Translations under genes and position numbers: made by a program
Shown here: in pieces, positions 47,527-60,100 of the stretch
Position numbering within the stretch: the first letter of the stretch is position 1
Layout of the letters: each line of letters starts with the position of its first letter
From: Ehretia macrophylla
Lineage: Eukaryota > Streptophyta > Magnoliopsida > Boraginales > Ehretiaceae
Length of the DNA: 64,000 nt
Assembly: GCA_037974665.1 (NCBI GenBank)
Contig: CM075780.1
Location: 3,196,501-3,260,500, forward strand
Reading direction: 5' to 3'
The notes under the pieces: model-generated
Told to the model about the DNA's origin: nothing
The model's input: the letters and a program-made list of their open reading frames with translations, nothing else
Databases searched by the model: none

Positions 47527-48084
47527 ATTTTCAATTTTGTTTGCCCTGGTTAGGGTTGCCAAGATATTTTATCCACCAAATCTCTATTACTGAATCCCAC
47601 GGAACATTGAGCAAGACAACTTCGCTTCTTGTAGAGGCTGGGCCCGCAAACCGAGGGCGTAGGGTTTGTCACCAGGTCTCCGTCTCTTCGGTGCCCATAA
47701 CTTTTGATCCGTAAGGACTTACGCGGCGCACAGCATACCGTTGCAAAGCTCTCAGAGAGCTCAACGACAGGGACATCCAGCTTGCTTCCTGTGCCCATAT
47801 TTGGAGCCCAAAATCGAACGTTTTCATCAGTTTCAGACCACTTTTCTTTTTTTGCTCTATTTTTCAGTCCCGGATCGTACGTCGTGAACTGTTAAAAGGA
47901 CGACAACCTGACTCACGGGACATCAGAGGTCCCTACAACTTGTCGATATCACATCTTGCAAGCATGCTGCGTTGTTGAAGCGGATGGGTTGTCGTTAAGC
48001 TCATTGGGCCTTTTGAATTGGCCATCTCTCTAAGCTGCGACTCTAAACAGTTAACACATAAAGGAATTGTGCCCTCAACATGAC

Positions 48085-48203
48085 GGGTGCGATCATACTA
48101 CCACTAATGCACCGGATCCCATCAGAACTCCAAAGTTAAGCGTGCTTGGGCGAGAGTAGTACTAGGATGGGTCACCCCCTGGGAAGTCCTCGTGTTGCAC
48201 CCC
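48085..48203 (+). rRNA. 5S rRNA gene copy 63
   Basis: Class B promoter. C15T, G17C, G48A, G89C in box C. Confidence 0.95.
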
Positions 48204-48760
48204 GTTTTTAATTTTTTTTGCTCTCGTTAGGGTTGCCAAGATACTTTATCCACCAAATCTCTATTATTGAATCCAATGGGACATTGGGCAAGACAACTTC
48301 GCTCCTTGTAGAGGATGGGACCACAAACTGAGGGCGTAGGGTTTATGACCAGGTCTCCGTCGCTCCGGTGCCGATAACTTTTAATTCGTAAGGAGTTACG
48401 CGGCGCACAACATCACGTTGCAAATCTCTCTGAGTGCTCTACGACGGGGCAGCCAGCTTACTCGCTGTGCCTATTTTTGGAGCCCAAAATCGAACGTTTC
48501 CATATATTTCAGGCCACTTTTCTTCTTTTTCTCTGTTTTTCCATCCCGGATAGTACGTCGTGTATTGTTAAAAGGACGACAACCTGACTCGCGGGACAAC
48601 AGAGGTCCTTACAACGTGTCGATATCTTGTCATGCGAGGATGCTGCGTTGTTGAAGCGGATGGGTTGTCGTTAAGCCCATTGGGATTTTTGAATGGGCCA
48701 TCTCTCTAGGCTGGGATTGTGAACAGTTAACACATATAGGAATTGTGCCCTCAACATGAC

Positions 48761-48878
48761 AGGTGCGATCATACCCGCACTAATGCACCGGATCCCATCA
48801 GAACTCCGAAATTAAGCATGCTTGGGCGAGAGTAGTACTAGGATAGGTGACCCCTGGGAAGTCCTCGTGTTGCACCCC
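48761..48878 (+). rRNA. 5S rRNA gene copy 64, box C deletion (probable pseudogene)
   Basis: 118 nt: one C lost in box C (GACCCCTGGG). G1A, A16C, G51A, G58A, G85A. Class A promoter. Confidence 0.94.
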
Positions 48879-49436
48879 CTTTTCAATTTTTTTTTGCGCT
48901 GGTTAGGGTTGCCAAGATACTTTATCAACCAAATCTCTATTACTGAATCCCACGAAACATTGGGCAAGACAACTTCGCTTCTTGTAGATGCTGGGCCCGC
49001 AAACCGAGGGCGAAGGATTTGTGACCAGGTCTCCGTTGCTCCGGTGCCCATAACTTTTGATCCGTAAGGAGTTACGCAGCGCACAGGATACCGTTGAAAA
49101 GCTCTCTGAGAGCTCTACGACGGGGGCAGCAGCTTGCTGGCTGTGCCTATTTTTGGTGCCCAAATTCGAACGTTTTTAAGCGATTCAGGCCACTTTTCTA
49201 CTTTTGCTCTGTTTTTCCATCCCAGATCGTACTTCGTGAACTGTTAAAAGGACGACAACCTAACTCGCGGGACATCAGAAGGCCCTACAATGTGTCCATA
49301 TCACGTCTTGCACGCATGCTGCGTTGTTGAAGCGGATGGGTTGTCGTTAAGCCCATTGGGCTTTTTTAATGGGCCATCTCTCTAGGCTAAGACGGTGAAC
49401 CGTTAACACATATAGGAATTGTGCCCTCAACATGAC

Positions 49437-49555
49437 GGGTGCGATCATACCAGCACTAATGCACTGGATCCCATCAGAACTCCGAAGTTAAGCGTGCTTG
49501 GGCGAGAGTAGTACTAGGATGGGTGACCCCTTCGGAAGTCCTCGTGTTGCACCCC
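49437..49555 (+). rRNA. 5S rRNA gene copy 65
   Basis: Class A promoter. C29T, C95T, G97C. Confidence 0.96.
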
Positions 49556-50113
49556 CTTTTCAATTTTTTTTGCCCTGGTTAGGGTTGCCAAGATACTTTA
49601 TCCACCAAATCTCTATTACTAAATCCCACGGAACATTGGGCAAGATAACTTCGTTTCACGTAGAGGCTAGGCCAGCAAACTGAGGGCATAGGGTTTGTGA
49701 CCAGGTCTACGTCGCTCCGGTGCCCATAACTTTTGATCTGTAAGGAGTTACGCGGCGCACAGCATACCGTTACAAAGCTCTCTGAGAGCTCTATGACGGG
49801 GGCAGCTAGCATGCTCAATGGACCAATTTTTGGAGCCCAAAATCGAACGTTTTAATCAGTTTCACGTCACTTTTCTTCTTTTGCTCTGTTTTTCCGTCGT
49901 GGATCGTACGTCGTGAATTGTTAAAAGGTCGATAACCTAACTCGCGGGACATCAGAGGGCCCTACAACGTGTCGATATCACGTCTTGCAAGCATGCTGCG
50001 TTGTTGAAGCGGATGGGTTGTCGTTAAGCGCATTGGGCCTTTTGAATGGGCCATCTCTCTAAGCTGGGACTCTGAACAGTTAACACATAAAGGAATTGTG
50101 CCCTCAACATGAC

Positions 50114-50232
50114 GGGTGCGATCATACTAGCACTAATGCACCGGATCCTATCAGAACTCCAAAGTTAAGCGTGCTTGGGCGAGAGTAGTACTAGGATGGG
50201 TCACCCCCTGGGAAGTCCTCGTGTTGCACCCC
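50114..50232 (+). rRNA. 5S rRNA gene copy 66
   Basis: Class B promoter. C15T, C36T, G48A, G89C. C15T, G48A and G89C are shared with copy 63, three units upstream. Confidence 0.95.
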
Positions 50233-50790
50233 CTTTTCAATTTTTTTTGCCCTCGTTAGGGTTGCCAAGATACTTTATCAACCAAATCTCTATTATTGAA
50301 TCCCATGGGACATTGGGCAAGACAACTTCGCTCCTTGTAGAGGCTGGGCCCGCAAACCGAGGGTGTAGTGTTTATGACCAGGTCTCCATCGCTCCGGTGC
50401 CCATAACTTTTGATCCGTAAGGAGTTACGTGATGCACAGCATACCGTTGCAAAGCTCTCTGAGAGCTCTACGACGGGGATAGCCAGCTTGCTCGCTTTGC
50501 CCAGTTTTGGCACACAAAATCGAACATTTTCATCAGTTTCAGGCCACTTTTCTTCTTTTACTCTGTTTTTCCGTCCCGGATCATACGTCGTGAACTGTTA
50601 AAAGGATGACAACCTGACTCGCGGGATATTAGTAGGCCCTACAACGTGTCGATATCACGTCTTGCAAGCATGCTGCGTTGTTGAAGCGGATGGGTTGTCG
50701 TTAATCCCATTGGGCCTTTTGAATGGGCCATCTCTCTAAGCTGGGACTCTGAACAGTTAACACATAAAGGAATTGTGCCCACAACATGAC

Positions 50791-50909
50791 TGGTGCGATC
50801 ATACCAGCACTAATGCACCGGATCCCATCAGAACTCCGAAGTTAAGCGTGCTTGGGCGAGAGTAGTACTAGGATGGGTGACCCCCTGGGAAGTCCTCGTG
50901 TTGCACCCC
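50791..50909 (+). rRNA. 5S rRNA gene copy 67, near-majority
   Basis: Class B promoter. Only the first base differs (G1T); positions 2-119 match the majority sequence. A good candidate for an intact copy, apart from the start base. Confidence 0.97.
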
Positions 50910-50910
50910 A

Positions 50911-50925
50911 TTTTCAATTTTTTTT
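50911..50925 (+). terminator. Pol III terminator T-tracts (representative)
   Basis: TTTT directly after the gene end and a second run of eight T after CAA. Nearly every unit has this pair of T-tracts within 25 bp of the gene 3' end, the expected Pol III stop signal. Confidence 0.85.
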
Positions 50926-51467
50926 GCCTTGGTTGGGGTTGCCAAGATACTTTATCCACCAAATCTCTATTACTGAATCCCACGGAACATTGGGCAAGAC
51001 AACTTCGCTCCTTGTAGAGGCTGGGCTAACAAACTGGGGGCGTAGGGTTTATTACCAGGTCTCCGTCGCTCCGGTGCCCATAACTTTTGATTCGTAAGGA
51101 ATTACGCGGCGCACAACATCACGTTACAAATCTCTCTGAGAGCTTTACGACGGGGGCAACCAGCTTGCTCGCTGTGCCCGTTTTTGGAGCCCAAAATTGA
51201 ACTTTTTCATATATTTCAGGCCACTTTTCTTCTTTTCCTCTATTTTTCCATCCAGCATCGTACGTCGTGAATTGTTTAAAGGACGACAACCTGACTCGCG
51301 GGACATCAGAGGGCCCTACAACGTGTCGATATCTCGTCTTGCGAGGATGCTACGTTGTTGAAGCGGATGGGTTGTCGTTAAGCCCATTGGGCTTTTTGAA
51401 TGGGCCATATCTCTAGGATGGGATTGTGAACAGTTAACACATATAGGAATTGTGCCCTCAACATGAT

Positions 51468-51586
51468 GGGTGCGATCATACCAGCACTAATGCACCGGAT
51501 CCCATCAGACCTCCAAAGTTAAGCGTGCTTGGGTGAGTGTAGTACAAGGATGGGTGACCCCCTGGGAAGTCCTCGTGTTGCACCCC
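51468..51586 (+). rRNA. 5S rRNA gene copy 68
   Basis: Class A promoter, T at -1. A43C, G48A, C67T, A71T, T79A. Confidence 0.95.
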
Positions 51587-52144
51587 CTTTTCAATTTTTT
51601 TTGCGCTGGTTAGGGTTGCCAAGATACTTTATCCACCGAATCTCTAATACTGAATCCCACGAAACATTGGGCAAGACAACTTCGCTTCTTATAGAGGCTG
51701 GGCCCGCAAACCGAGGGCGTAGGATTTGTGACCAGGTCTCCGTTGATCCGGTGCCCATAACTTTTGATTCGTAAGGAGTTACGCAGTGCACAGCATACCG
51801 TTGCAAAGCTCTCTGAGAGCTCTACGACGGGGGCAACCAGCTTGCTGGCTGTGCCTGTTTTTGGAGCCCAAAATCGAACGTTTTTAGCCGTTTCAGGCCA
51901 CTTTTCTACTTTTGCTCTGTTTTTCCATCCCAGATCGTACGTCGTGAACTGTTAAAAGGACGACAACCTGACTAGCGGGACATCAGAGGGCTCTACAACG
52001 TGTCGATATCACGTATTGCAAGCATGCTGCGTTGTTGAAGTGGATTGGTTGTCGTTAAGCCCATTGGGCTTTTTGAATGGGCCATCTCTCTAGGCTGAGA
52101 CTGTGAACCGTTAACACATATAGGAATTGTGCCCTCAACATGAT

Positions 52145-52263
52145 GGGTGCGATCATACCAGCACTAATGCACCGGATCCCATCAGAACTCCGAAGTTAAG
52201 CGTGCTTGGGCGAGAGTAGTACTAGGATGGGTGACCCCCTAGGAAGTCCTCGGTTTGCACCAC
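52145..52263 (+). rRNA. 5S rRNA gene copy 69
   Basis: Class A promoter, T at -1. G97A, T109G, G110T, C118A; the changed 3' end would weaken the terminal helix. Confidence 0.95.
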
Positions 52264-52818
52264 CTTTTCAATTTTTTTTGCCCTGGTTAGGGTTGCCAAG
52301 ATACTTTATCTACCAAATCTCTATTACTGAATCCCACGGAACATTGGGCAAGACAACTTAGTTTCACGTAGAGGCTGGGCCCGCAAACCGAGGGCATAGG
52401 ATTTGTGACCAGGTCTCCGTCGCTCCGGTGCCCATAACTTTTGATCCGTAAGGAGTTACGCGGCGCACAGCATACCGTTGCAAAGCTCTCTGAGAGCTCT
52501 ACGACAGGTGCAGCTAGCATTCTTGATGGCCCATTGTTGGAGCCCAAAATCGAACGTTTTAATCAATTTCAGGCCACTTTTCTTCTTTTGCTCTGTTTTT
52601 CCGTCCTGGATCGTACGTCGTGAACTGTTAAAAGGTCGACAACCTAACTCGCTGGACATCAGAAGGCCCTACAACGTGTCGATATCACGTCTTGCAAACA
52701 TGCTGCGTTGTTGAAGCGGATGGGTTGTCGTTATGCCCTTGGGCTTTTTGAATAGGCCATCTCTCTAGGCTGGGACTGTGAAGAGTTAACACATATAGGA
52801 ATTGTGCCCTAACATGAC

Positions 52819-52937
52819 GGGTGGGATCAAAGCAGCACTAATGCACCGGATCCCAGCAGAACTCCGAAGTTAAGCGTGCTTGGGCGAGAGTAGTAATAGG
52901 ATGGGTGACCCCCTGGGAAGTCCTCGTGTCGTACCCC
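52819..52937 (+). rRNA. 5S rRNA gene copy 70
   Basis: Class A promoter. C6G, T12A, C14G, T38G, C78A, T112C, C114T. One base is missing in the leader (GTGCCCTAACATG). Confidence 0.94.
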
Positions 52938-53495
52938 ATTTTCAATTTTTTTTGCGCTGGTTAGGGTTGCCTAGATACTTTATCCACCAAATCTCTATTA
53001 CTGAATCCCATGGAGCATTAGGCAAGACAACTTCGCTTCTTGTAGAGGCTGGGCCCGCAAACCGAGGGCATAGGGTTTGTCACCAGGTCTCCGTCGCTCC
53101 GGTGCCCATAACTTTTGATCCGTAAGGAGTTACGCGGCGCACAGCATACCGTTGCAAAGCTCTCTGAGAGCTCTTCGATGGGAATAGCCAGCTTGCTCGC
53201 TGTGTCCATTTTTGGAGCCCAAAATCGAACGTTTTCATCCATTTCAGGCCACTTTTCTTCTTTTGCTCTGTTTTTCCATCCCGGATCGTACGTCGTGAAC
53301 TATTAAAAGGACGACAACCTGACTCGTGGGACATCAGAGGGCCCTACAACGTGTCGATATCACGTCTTGTGAGGATGTTCCGTTGTTGAAGCGGATGGGT
53401 TATCGTTAAGCCCATTGGGCTTTTTGAATGGGCCATCTCTCTAGGCTGAGACTGTGAACCGTTAACACATATAGGAATTGTGCCCTCAACATGAC

Positions 53496-53614
53496 GGGTG
53501 CGATCATACCAGCACTAATGCACCGGATCCCATCAGAACACCGAAGTTAAGCGTGCTTGGGCGAGAGTAGTACTAGGATGGGTGACCCCTTGGGAAGTTC
53601 TCGTGTTGCACCCA
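53496..53614 (+). rRNA. 5S rRNA gene copy 71
   Basis: Class A promoter. T45A, C95T, C104T, C119A. Confidence 0.96.
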
Positions 53615-54172
53615 CTTTTCAATTCTTTTTGCCTTGGTTAGGGTTGCCAAGATATTTTATCCACCAAATCTCTATTATTGAATCCCACAGAACATTAAAC
53701 AAGACAACTTCGCTTCTTGTAGAGGCTGTGCCCGCAAACCGAGGGCGTAGGGTTTGTGACCAGGTCTCTGTCGCTCCGGTGCCCATAACATTTGATCCGT
53801 AAGGAGTTACGTGGCGCACAGCATACCGTTGCAAAGCACTCTGAGAGCTCTACGATGGGGACAGCCAGCTTGGTCACTGTGCCCATTTTTGGAGCCCAAA
53901 ATATAACGTTTTCATCAGTTTTAGGCCACTTTTCTTCTTTTGCTCTGTTTTTTCGTCCCAGATCGTACGTCGTGAACTGTTAAAAGGACGACAACCTGAC
54001 TCGCGGGACATTAGAGGGCCCTACAAGGTGTCGATATCACGTCTTGCAAGCATGCTGAGTTGTTGAAGCGGATGGGCTGTCGTTAAGCCCATTGGGCCTT
54101 TTGAATAGGCCATCTCTCTAAGGTGGGACTCTGAACAGTTAACACATAAAGGAATTGTGCCCTCAACATGAC

Positions 54173-54291
54173 GGGTGCGATCATACCAGCACTAATGCGC
54201 CGGATCCCATTAGAACTCCAAAGTTAAGCGTGCTTAGGCGAGAGTAGTACTAGGATGGATGACCCCCTGGGAAGTCCTCGTGTTGCACCCC
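54173..54291 (+). rRNA. 5S rRNA gene copy 72
   Basis: Class B promoter. A27G, C39T, G48A, G64A, G87A. Confidence 0.95.
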
Positions 54292-54848
54292 CTTTTCAAT
54301 TTTTTTTGCCCTGGTTAGGGTTGCCAAGATACTTTATCCACCAAATATCTATTACTGAATCCCACGGAACATTGGGCAAGAGAACTTCGCCCCATGTAGG
54401 GGCTGGGCCTGCAAACCGAGGGCGTAAGGTTTATGACCAGGTCTTCGTCGCTCCGGTGCCCATAACTTTTGATCCGTAAGGAGTTACGCGGCGCACAACA
54501 TACCGTTGCAAAGCTCTCTTAGAGCTCTACGACAGGGACAGCCAGCTTGCTCGCTGTGCCAGTTTTTGGAGCCCAAAATCGACGTTTTCATCAGTTTTAG
54601 GCCACATTTCATCTTTTGCTCTTTTTTTTGGTCCCGGATAGTACGTCGTAAACTGTTAAAAGGACGACAACCTGACTCGTAGGACATTAAAGGGCCCTAC
54701 AACGTGTCGATATCACATCTTGCAAGCATGCTGCGTTGTTGCAGCGGATGGGTTGTCGTTAAGCCCATTGGGACTTTTGAATGGGCCATCTCTCTAAGCT
54801 GGGACTCTGAACAGTTAACACATTAAGGAATTGTGCCCTCAACATGAC

Positions 54849-54967
54849 GGGTGCAATCATACCAGCACTAATGCACCGGATCCCATCAGAACTCCAAAGT
54901 TAAGAGTGCTTGGGCAAGAGTAATACTAGGATGGGTGACCCCCTGGGAAGTCCTCGTGTTGCACCCC
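54849..54967 (+). rRNA. 5S rRNA gene copy 73
   Basis: Upstream ATTAAGG. G7A, G48A, C57A, G68A, G75A. Confidence 0.95.
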
Positions 54968-55525
54968 CTTTTCAATTTTTTTTGCCCTGGTTAGGTTTGC
55001 CAAGATACTTTATCCACCAAATATCTATTATTGAATCCCACGGAACATTGGGCAAGATAACTTCGCTCCTTGTAGAGGCTGGGCCAGCAAACCGAGGGCG
55101 TAGGGTTTATGACCAGCTCTCCGTCGCTCCGGTGGCCAAAACTTTTGATTCGTAAGGAGTTACGCGGCGCACAGCATACCGTTGCAAAGCTCTCTAAGAG
55201 CTCTACGACCGGGGCAGCCAGCTTGCTCGCTGTGCCCATTTTTGGAGCCCAAAATCGAACGTTTTCATCAGTTTCAGTCCACTTTTCTTCTTTTGCTCTG
55301 TTTTTCCATCACGGATCGTACGTCGTGAATTGTTGAAAGGACGACAACCTGACTCGCGGGACATCAGAGGGCCCTACAACGTGTCGATATCACGTCTTGC
55401 TAGGATGCTACGTTGTTGAAGCGGATGGGTTATCGTTAGGCCCATTGGGCTTTTTGAATGGGCCATCTCTCTAGGCTAGGACTGTGAACAGTTAACACAT
55501 ATAGGAATTGTGCCCTCAACATGAC

Positions 55526-55644
55526 GGGTGCGATCATACCAGCACTAATGAACCGGATCCCATCAGAACTTTGAAGCTAAGCGTGCTTGGGCGAGAGTAG
55601 TACTAGGATGGGTGACCCCCGTGGAAGTCCTTGTGTTGCAACCT
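55526..55644 (+). rRNA. 5S rRNA gene copy 74
   Basis: Class A promoter. C26A, C46T, C47T, T52C, T96G, G97T, C107T, C116A, C119T. Confidence 0.94.
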
Positions 55645-56201
55645 CTTTTCAATTTTTTTTGCACTGGTTAGAGTTGCCAAGATACTTTATCACCAAATCT
55701 CTATTACTGAATCCCACGGAACATTGGGCAAGACAACTTCGCATCTTGTAGAGGCTAGGCCCGCAAACTGAGGACATAGGGTTTGTGACTAGGTCTCCGT
55801 CGCTCCAGTGCATATAACTTTTGATTTGTAAGGAGTTACGCGGCGCACTATATACCGTTGCAAAGCTCTCTGAGAGCTCTATGACGGGGGCAGCCAGCAT
55901 GCTATCTGTGCCCGTTTTTGGAGCCCAAAATTGCACGTTTTCATCAGTTTCAGGCCACTTTTCTTCTTTTGCTCTGTTTTTTTGTCGCGGATCGTACGTC
56001 GTGAATTGTTAAAAGGACGACAACCTGACTCGCGGGACACCAGAGGGCTCTACAACGTGTCGATATCACGTCTTGCAAGGATGCTTCGTTGTTGAAGCGG
56101 ATGGGTTGTCGTTAAGCCCATCGGGCTTTTTGAATGGGCCATCTCTCTAGGCTGAGACTGTGAACCGTTAACACATATAGGAATTATGCCCTCAACATGA
56201 T

Positions 56202-56320
56202 GGGTGCTATCATACCAGCACTAATGCATCGGATCCCATAAGAACTCCGAAGTTAAGCGTGCTTGGGCGAGAGTAGTACTAGGATGGGTGACCCCTTGGG
56301 AAGTCCTCGTGTTGCACCCT
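56202..56320 (+). rRNA. 5S rRNA gene copy 75
   Basis: Class A promoter, T at -1. G7T, C28T, C39A, C95T, C119T. Confidence 0.95.
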
Positions 56321-56878
56321 ATTTTCAATTTTTTTTGCCCTGGTTAGGGTTGCCAAGATACTTTATCCACAAAATCTCTATTACTGAATCCTACGGAACA
56401 TTGGGAAAGACAACTTCGTTTCACATAGAGGCTGGGCCCGCAAAACGAGGGCATAGGGCTTGTGACCAGGTCTCCGTTTCTCTGATGGCCATAACTTTTG
56501 ATCCGTAAGGAGTTATGCGGCACACATCATACCGTTGCAAAGCTATCTAAGAGGTCTACGACGGGGACAACTAGGATGCTCACTTTTCCATTTTTTTGAG
56601 CCATAAATCGAACGTTTTCATCAGTTTCAGGCCACTTTTCTTCTTTCGCTCTATTTTTTCGTCCCGTATCGTACGTCGTGAAGTGTTAAAAGGACGACAA
56701 CCTGACTCGCGGGACATCAGAGGGTCCTACAACGTGTCGATATCACGTCTTGCAAGGATGCTTCGTTGTTGAAGCGGATGGGTTGTCGTTAAGCCCATTG
56801 GGCTTTTTGAATGGGCCATCTCTCTAGGCTGGGACTGTGAACAGTTAACACATAAAGGAATTGTGCCCTCAACATGAC

Positions 56879-56997
56879 GGGTGCGATCATACAAGCACTA
56901 ATGCACCGGATCCCATCAGAACTCTGAAGTTAAGCGTGCTTGGGCGAGAGTAGCACTAGGATGGGTAACCCCGTGGGAAGTCCTCGTGTTGTACCCC
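56879..56997 (+). rRNA. 5S rRNA gene copy 76 (last before LTR)
   Basis: Class B promoter. C15A, C47T, T76C, G89A, C95G, C114T. Its spacer is shortened and ends at the LTR at 57104. Confidence 0.95.
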
Positions 56998-57103
56998 CTT
57001 TTCGATTTTTTTTGCCCTGGTTAGGGTTGCCAAGAAACTTTATCCACCAAATCTCTATTACTGAATCCCACGGAACATTGGCCAAACAACTTCGTCGCTC
57101 CGG

Positions 57104-60100
57104 TGTCATGCCCCAACCCGGCCTATAATGGTTAGACTAGGGTGTGATCTAAACGTTCACGACATGTCACATACTTAATCGTTGATGAAGATCTAACACT
57201 TAATGTTTTGGCCTAAAATTCAAAGTTTTTCGGTGAACCGGCAGCATAACGGTTGTAATTGGGCTCTTTGGTTTGACCTAATTCTCTAAACGCCTCAATT
57301 ATTCTAACCATTAATCCAATTCCATTAAGGACTCCTATTGTCACCAACCGATTTGCCTACTAGTTTATCTTGAAAGTCTCGTTTGGTTAATAAGCCTAAC
57401 ATGATAACTATGTCCCGTTTATTCGTCAATTTCCTATCATGCAAGTACCTATTATCCTTTAGTTTGCAAATGAGCACCTAAGTGAAATTAGATAGAATTA
57501 ATTTAGTTGATCGTTCATCTAGTGGTTTGAAAGCCTACGATAACTACTAATTAAGAAAACGAAGGCAAACAACCAAATAAAAGTTCATCCGGTTATAGGT
57601 AGTACAATCCCATAATTAGACCCAAATTACAACGGGGTCATTTACATCAATAAAATGAATAGTTTGCATTCAAACACAACATCCATATAGCAACCACTTT
57701 CAGGCAAAGCACAAAAGCACGTAGGGACAGGCAATTACTCAAAGGAATCATCGTTAGGCACATTATCCTCGGGTACCTGTTCTTGATCTTCTTCACCTGA
57801 GATGATAAAAGAGGGTGAGTACTTATGAACTCAGCGAGGGGGAACGAGAAATAGGTTTTGAAACTCATTTTCCGGTTCAACTTATGAAAATCCTTTTTGC
57901 AATCATGAATATAACAATAATATAAGTACAGGAACAGAAATACCGGTCTTTCCTCCCCGAGGTTCTCTAGGAACCAAGCGAGAGTACTTATACACATAGT
58001 AAAAAGGATACAGTGAGCTTTTGCTCTCAGGTCAGTTCCATAAACAATTGTTGTGGGCGACTTCAAATCATCCCCCAAACACGCCAGGTGGGTGTACTCC
58101 GGATGTACCCTGAAATCCTACGACCCAACTCTCCGAGGAAGTCTAGTCCCCAAGCGAGAGAGGGAATGGGACCATGGTAGTCACGGGTGCACCGGTAAGC
58201 CCGATGCCGCCCGGTGTGCGTGATCGCTACCATGCCGACAGGAAAGGTTGCAACCTTGTATGCAATGCACATTTATGACAGATAATATATCACAGTAGGA
58301 GGACAACAAAGTAGGTTGCCTCCGGACAGTCATAAGATTGCACATTGACAGGTAAACAAGCAGGGCACGATAAAATAGGAAATTTCACTTGAAAGGCATA
58401 TAGAGTTATATGAAAATTAAACAGGCAGCCAAGTAACACATGTAAAACAAGCCATATAACTCATTACGAAGTCCACGTGATCAAGTAATAAGATTATTCA
58501 ACATGTAATAACATCTACGTGGGTTCGGGTGCAAGAAAAGCCTATTTGTCAACATGCAATGATCAAATTCACATTTAGGACCATAAAGGCATTTACGGGC
58601 AGCCTACTAAACATATAATTCCACACAGTATCCGAATGATCAACACTTAGCAAAACTACCTAGTCGTTAGGGTTTCCATTTTGTGCATATTCGTGCAATT
58701 TGAGCCTCAAGCTAACTCAAAGTCAATCTCAAGCCATGCATCATATAATTCAACATCCTCAAGTACTCAAAACAGTCCACACAACATCTCAACACCACAA
58801 TTCCAAGCAATTAACACCACAAGAGAAGTTACAATAATTTTTCCAAGCATATAGCTAAGTGAAACCCTTACTGCAATAGGCTGTTTTCTCACAATCAATA
58901 AGATAAGCAAAAAAACTCGAAATCCAGTGAATAAGCTTTCAAATTAAAGCTTAAGAAGATAACTAAAATCAGAAACAAACCTTGCATCAATTGGAGTTCG
59001 GAATCATTAGATATAGCCGAAACAGTGAGATAGCACAAAACTGTCCAGATTTGAACACATTTCCATAATTGACGTTTTTAAGGTCCTTAGGGTCAGTTTT
59101 AGCCTTAGTCGATTTCTGACAAAAATGTCCAGAACCGAAAATTCTAGTAGCACACGAAATTTAATGCATTTTGGACATCATTTACTAAGTCAAATATGGT
59201 TCGTTCCACAAGGTCAGTGCATCTGCCAAAACCTGCTTCATTTTTCCAGATTTCCAGATTTGGACACATTTTAAAGATCCGCCATTTTGAGGACCATAGA
59301 ATCAAAATTAGCTTCGGCATATTTCTGCAAAAAATATTCAAAACTGTCCAAAATAGTCACCTACCAATTTTCATGCATTTTCAACATCATTTGCCTAGCT
59401 AAACTTACCTCGAAACAGACTGGTCAGAGAGCTGTCAACAATCCGACTTCATCTAGCATCACTTTCAAGCCAAGATCTTGCCATGCATGGTTGTTTAAGC
59501 TTATGAAAGACCATATAACTCAAGTACAGAAGCAAAGACATACATTCATGAGCATGCATGTGAATTTTTGAAGGATTTTCAAAAGGTTTTAGCCCTCACC
59601 TTAGCAATCAACCAAGAAGATGCACAAAAACTTGTTGAAGCACAAAACTTCTTCTTCTTCTTCTTAGCCGAGATTCCAACTTGGTTTTCTCTATTTTCCT
59701 AGATTAGTGACCAAGCTCTTAGTACATGCATGAGGTTAGAACAAGAAGAAAAGAAATGGAAGCTTAAAAACTCATCTAGGGCCGAAATGAAGACTTCAAA
59801 GGGCATGCATGTGTGATTTTCGCATCCTAGCTTGTTTGCTTGAGTTTCTTTGATGATTGCTTGACTTGATCAACTATGGTGTGAAGAAAATGAGATATGG
59901 AAGGTGAGAACTCAGCCCAAAACCGAGATGGAGAGAGAGAATGAGAGGGAGAGAGAGAAGGTTGAGGAAAATGAGAGAAATGAAAGAAAAATTAGGCTTT
60001 TTGCAAAAGTTGATGCATGGGTTTGGCCTTGAGCTTAGCAATTCTGATTTTTATGTCTTCAAGCAGCATTTTGAAATTCCTAGCATGGGCAAGGAGCACT

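Larger units (their letters stand above)
24715..57103 (+). repeat. 5S rDNA tandem array, segment 3 (48 gene copies)
   Basis: The array restarts with the duplicated TAAGG, finishing the spacer interrupted at 22213, and then runs without interruption through 48 genes. Spacing stays between 674 and 679 bp. The last unit has a deletion of about 58 bp near 57094 and stops at CTCCGG, where the third LTR starts. Class A (CATATAGG) and class B (CATAAAGG) promoters are intermixed, and alternate almost strictly from 27119 to 31850. No non-5S insertions were seen inside. Confidence 0.97.

Noticed and set aside
510-57128. Dozens of similar 60-110 codon ORFs starting MGESSTRMGDPLGSP, and matching minus-strand ORFs
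   Set aside because: They begin inside the 5S rRNA gene at a TTG codon and read through its box C, T-tract and spacer. Their similarity comes from the tandem DNA repeat; they are not proteins.
57647-58078. 143-codon minus-strand ORF in the 3' LTR
   Set aside because: No recognisable domain. The homologous frame in the sister LTR (12658-12858) is broken and much shorter. Chance ORF in LTR.
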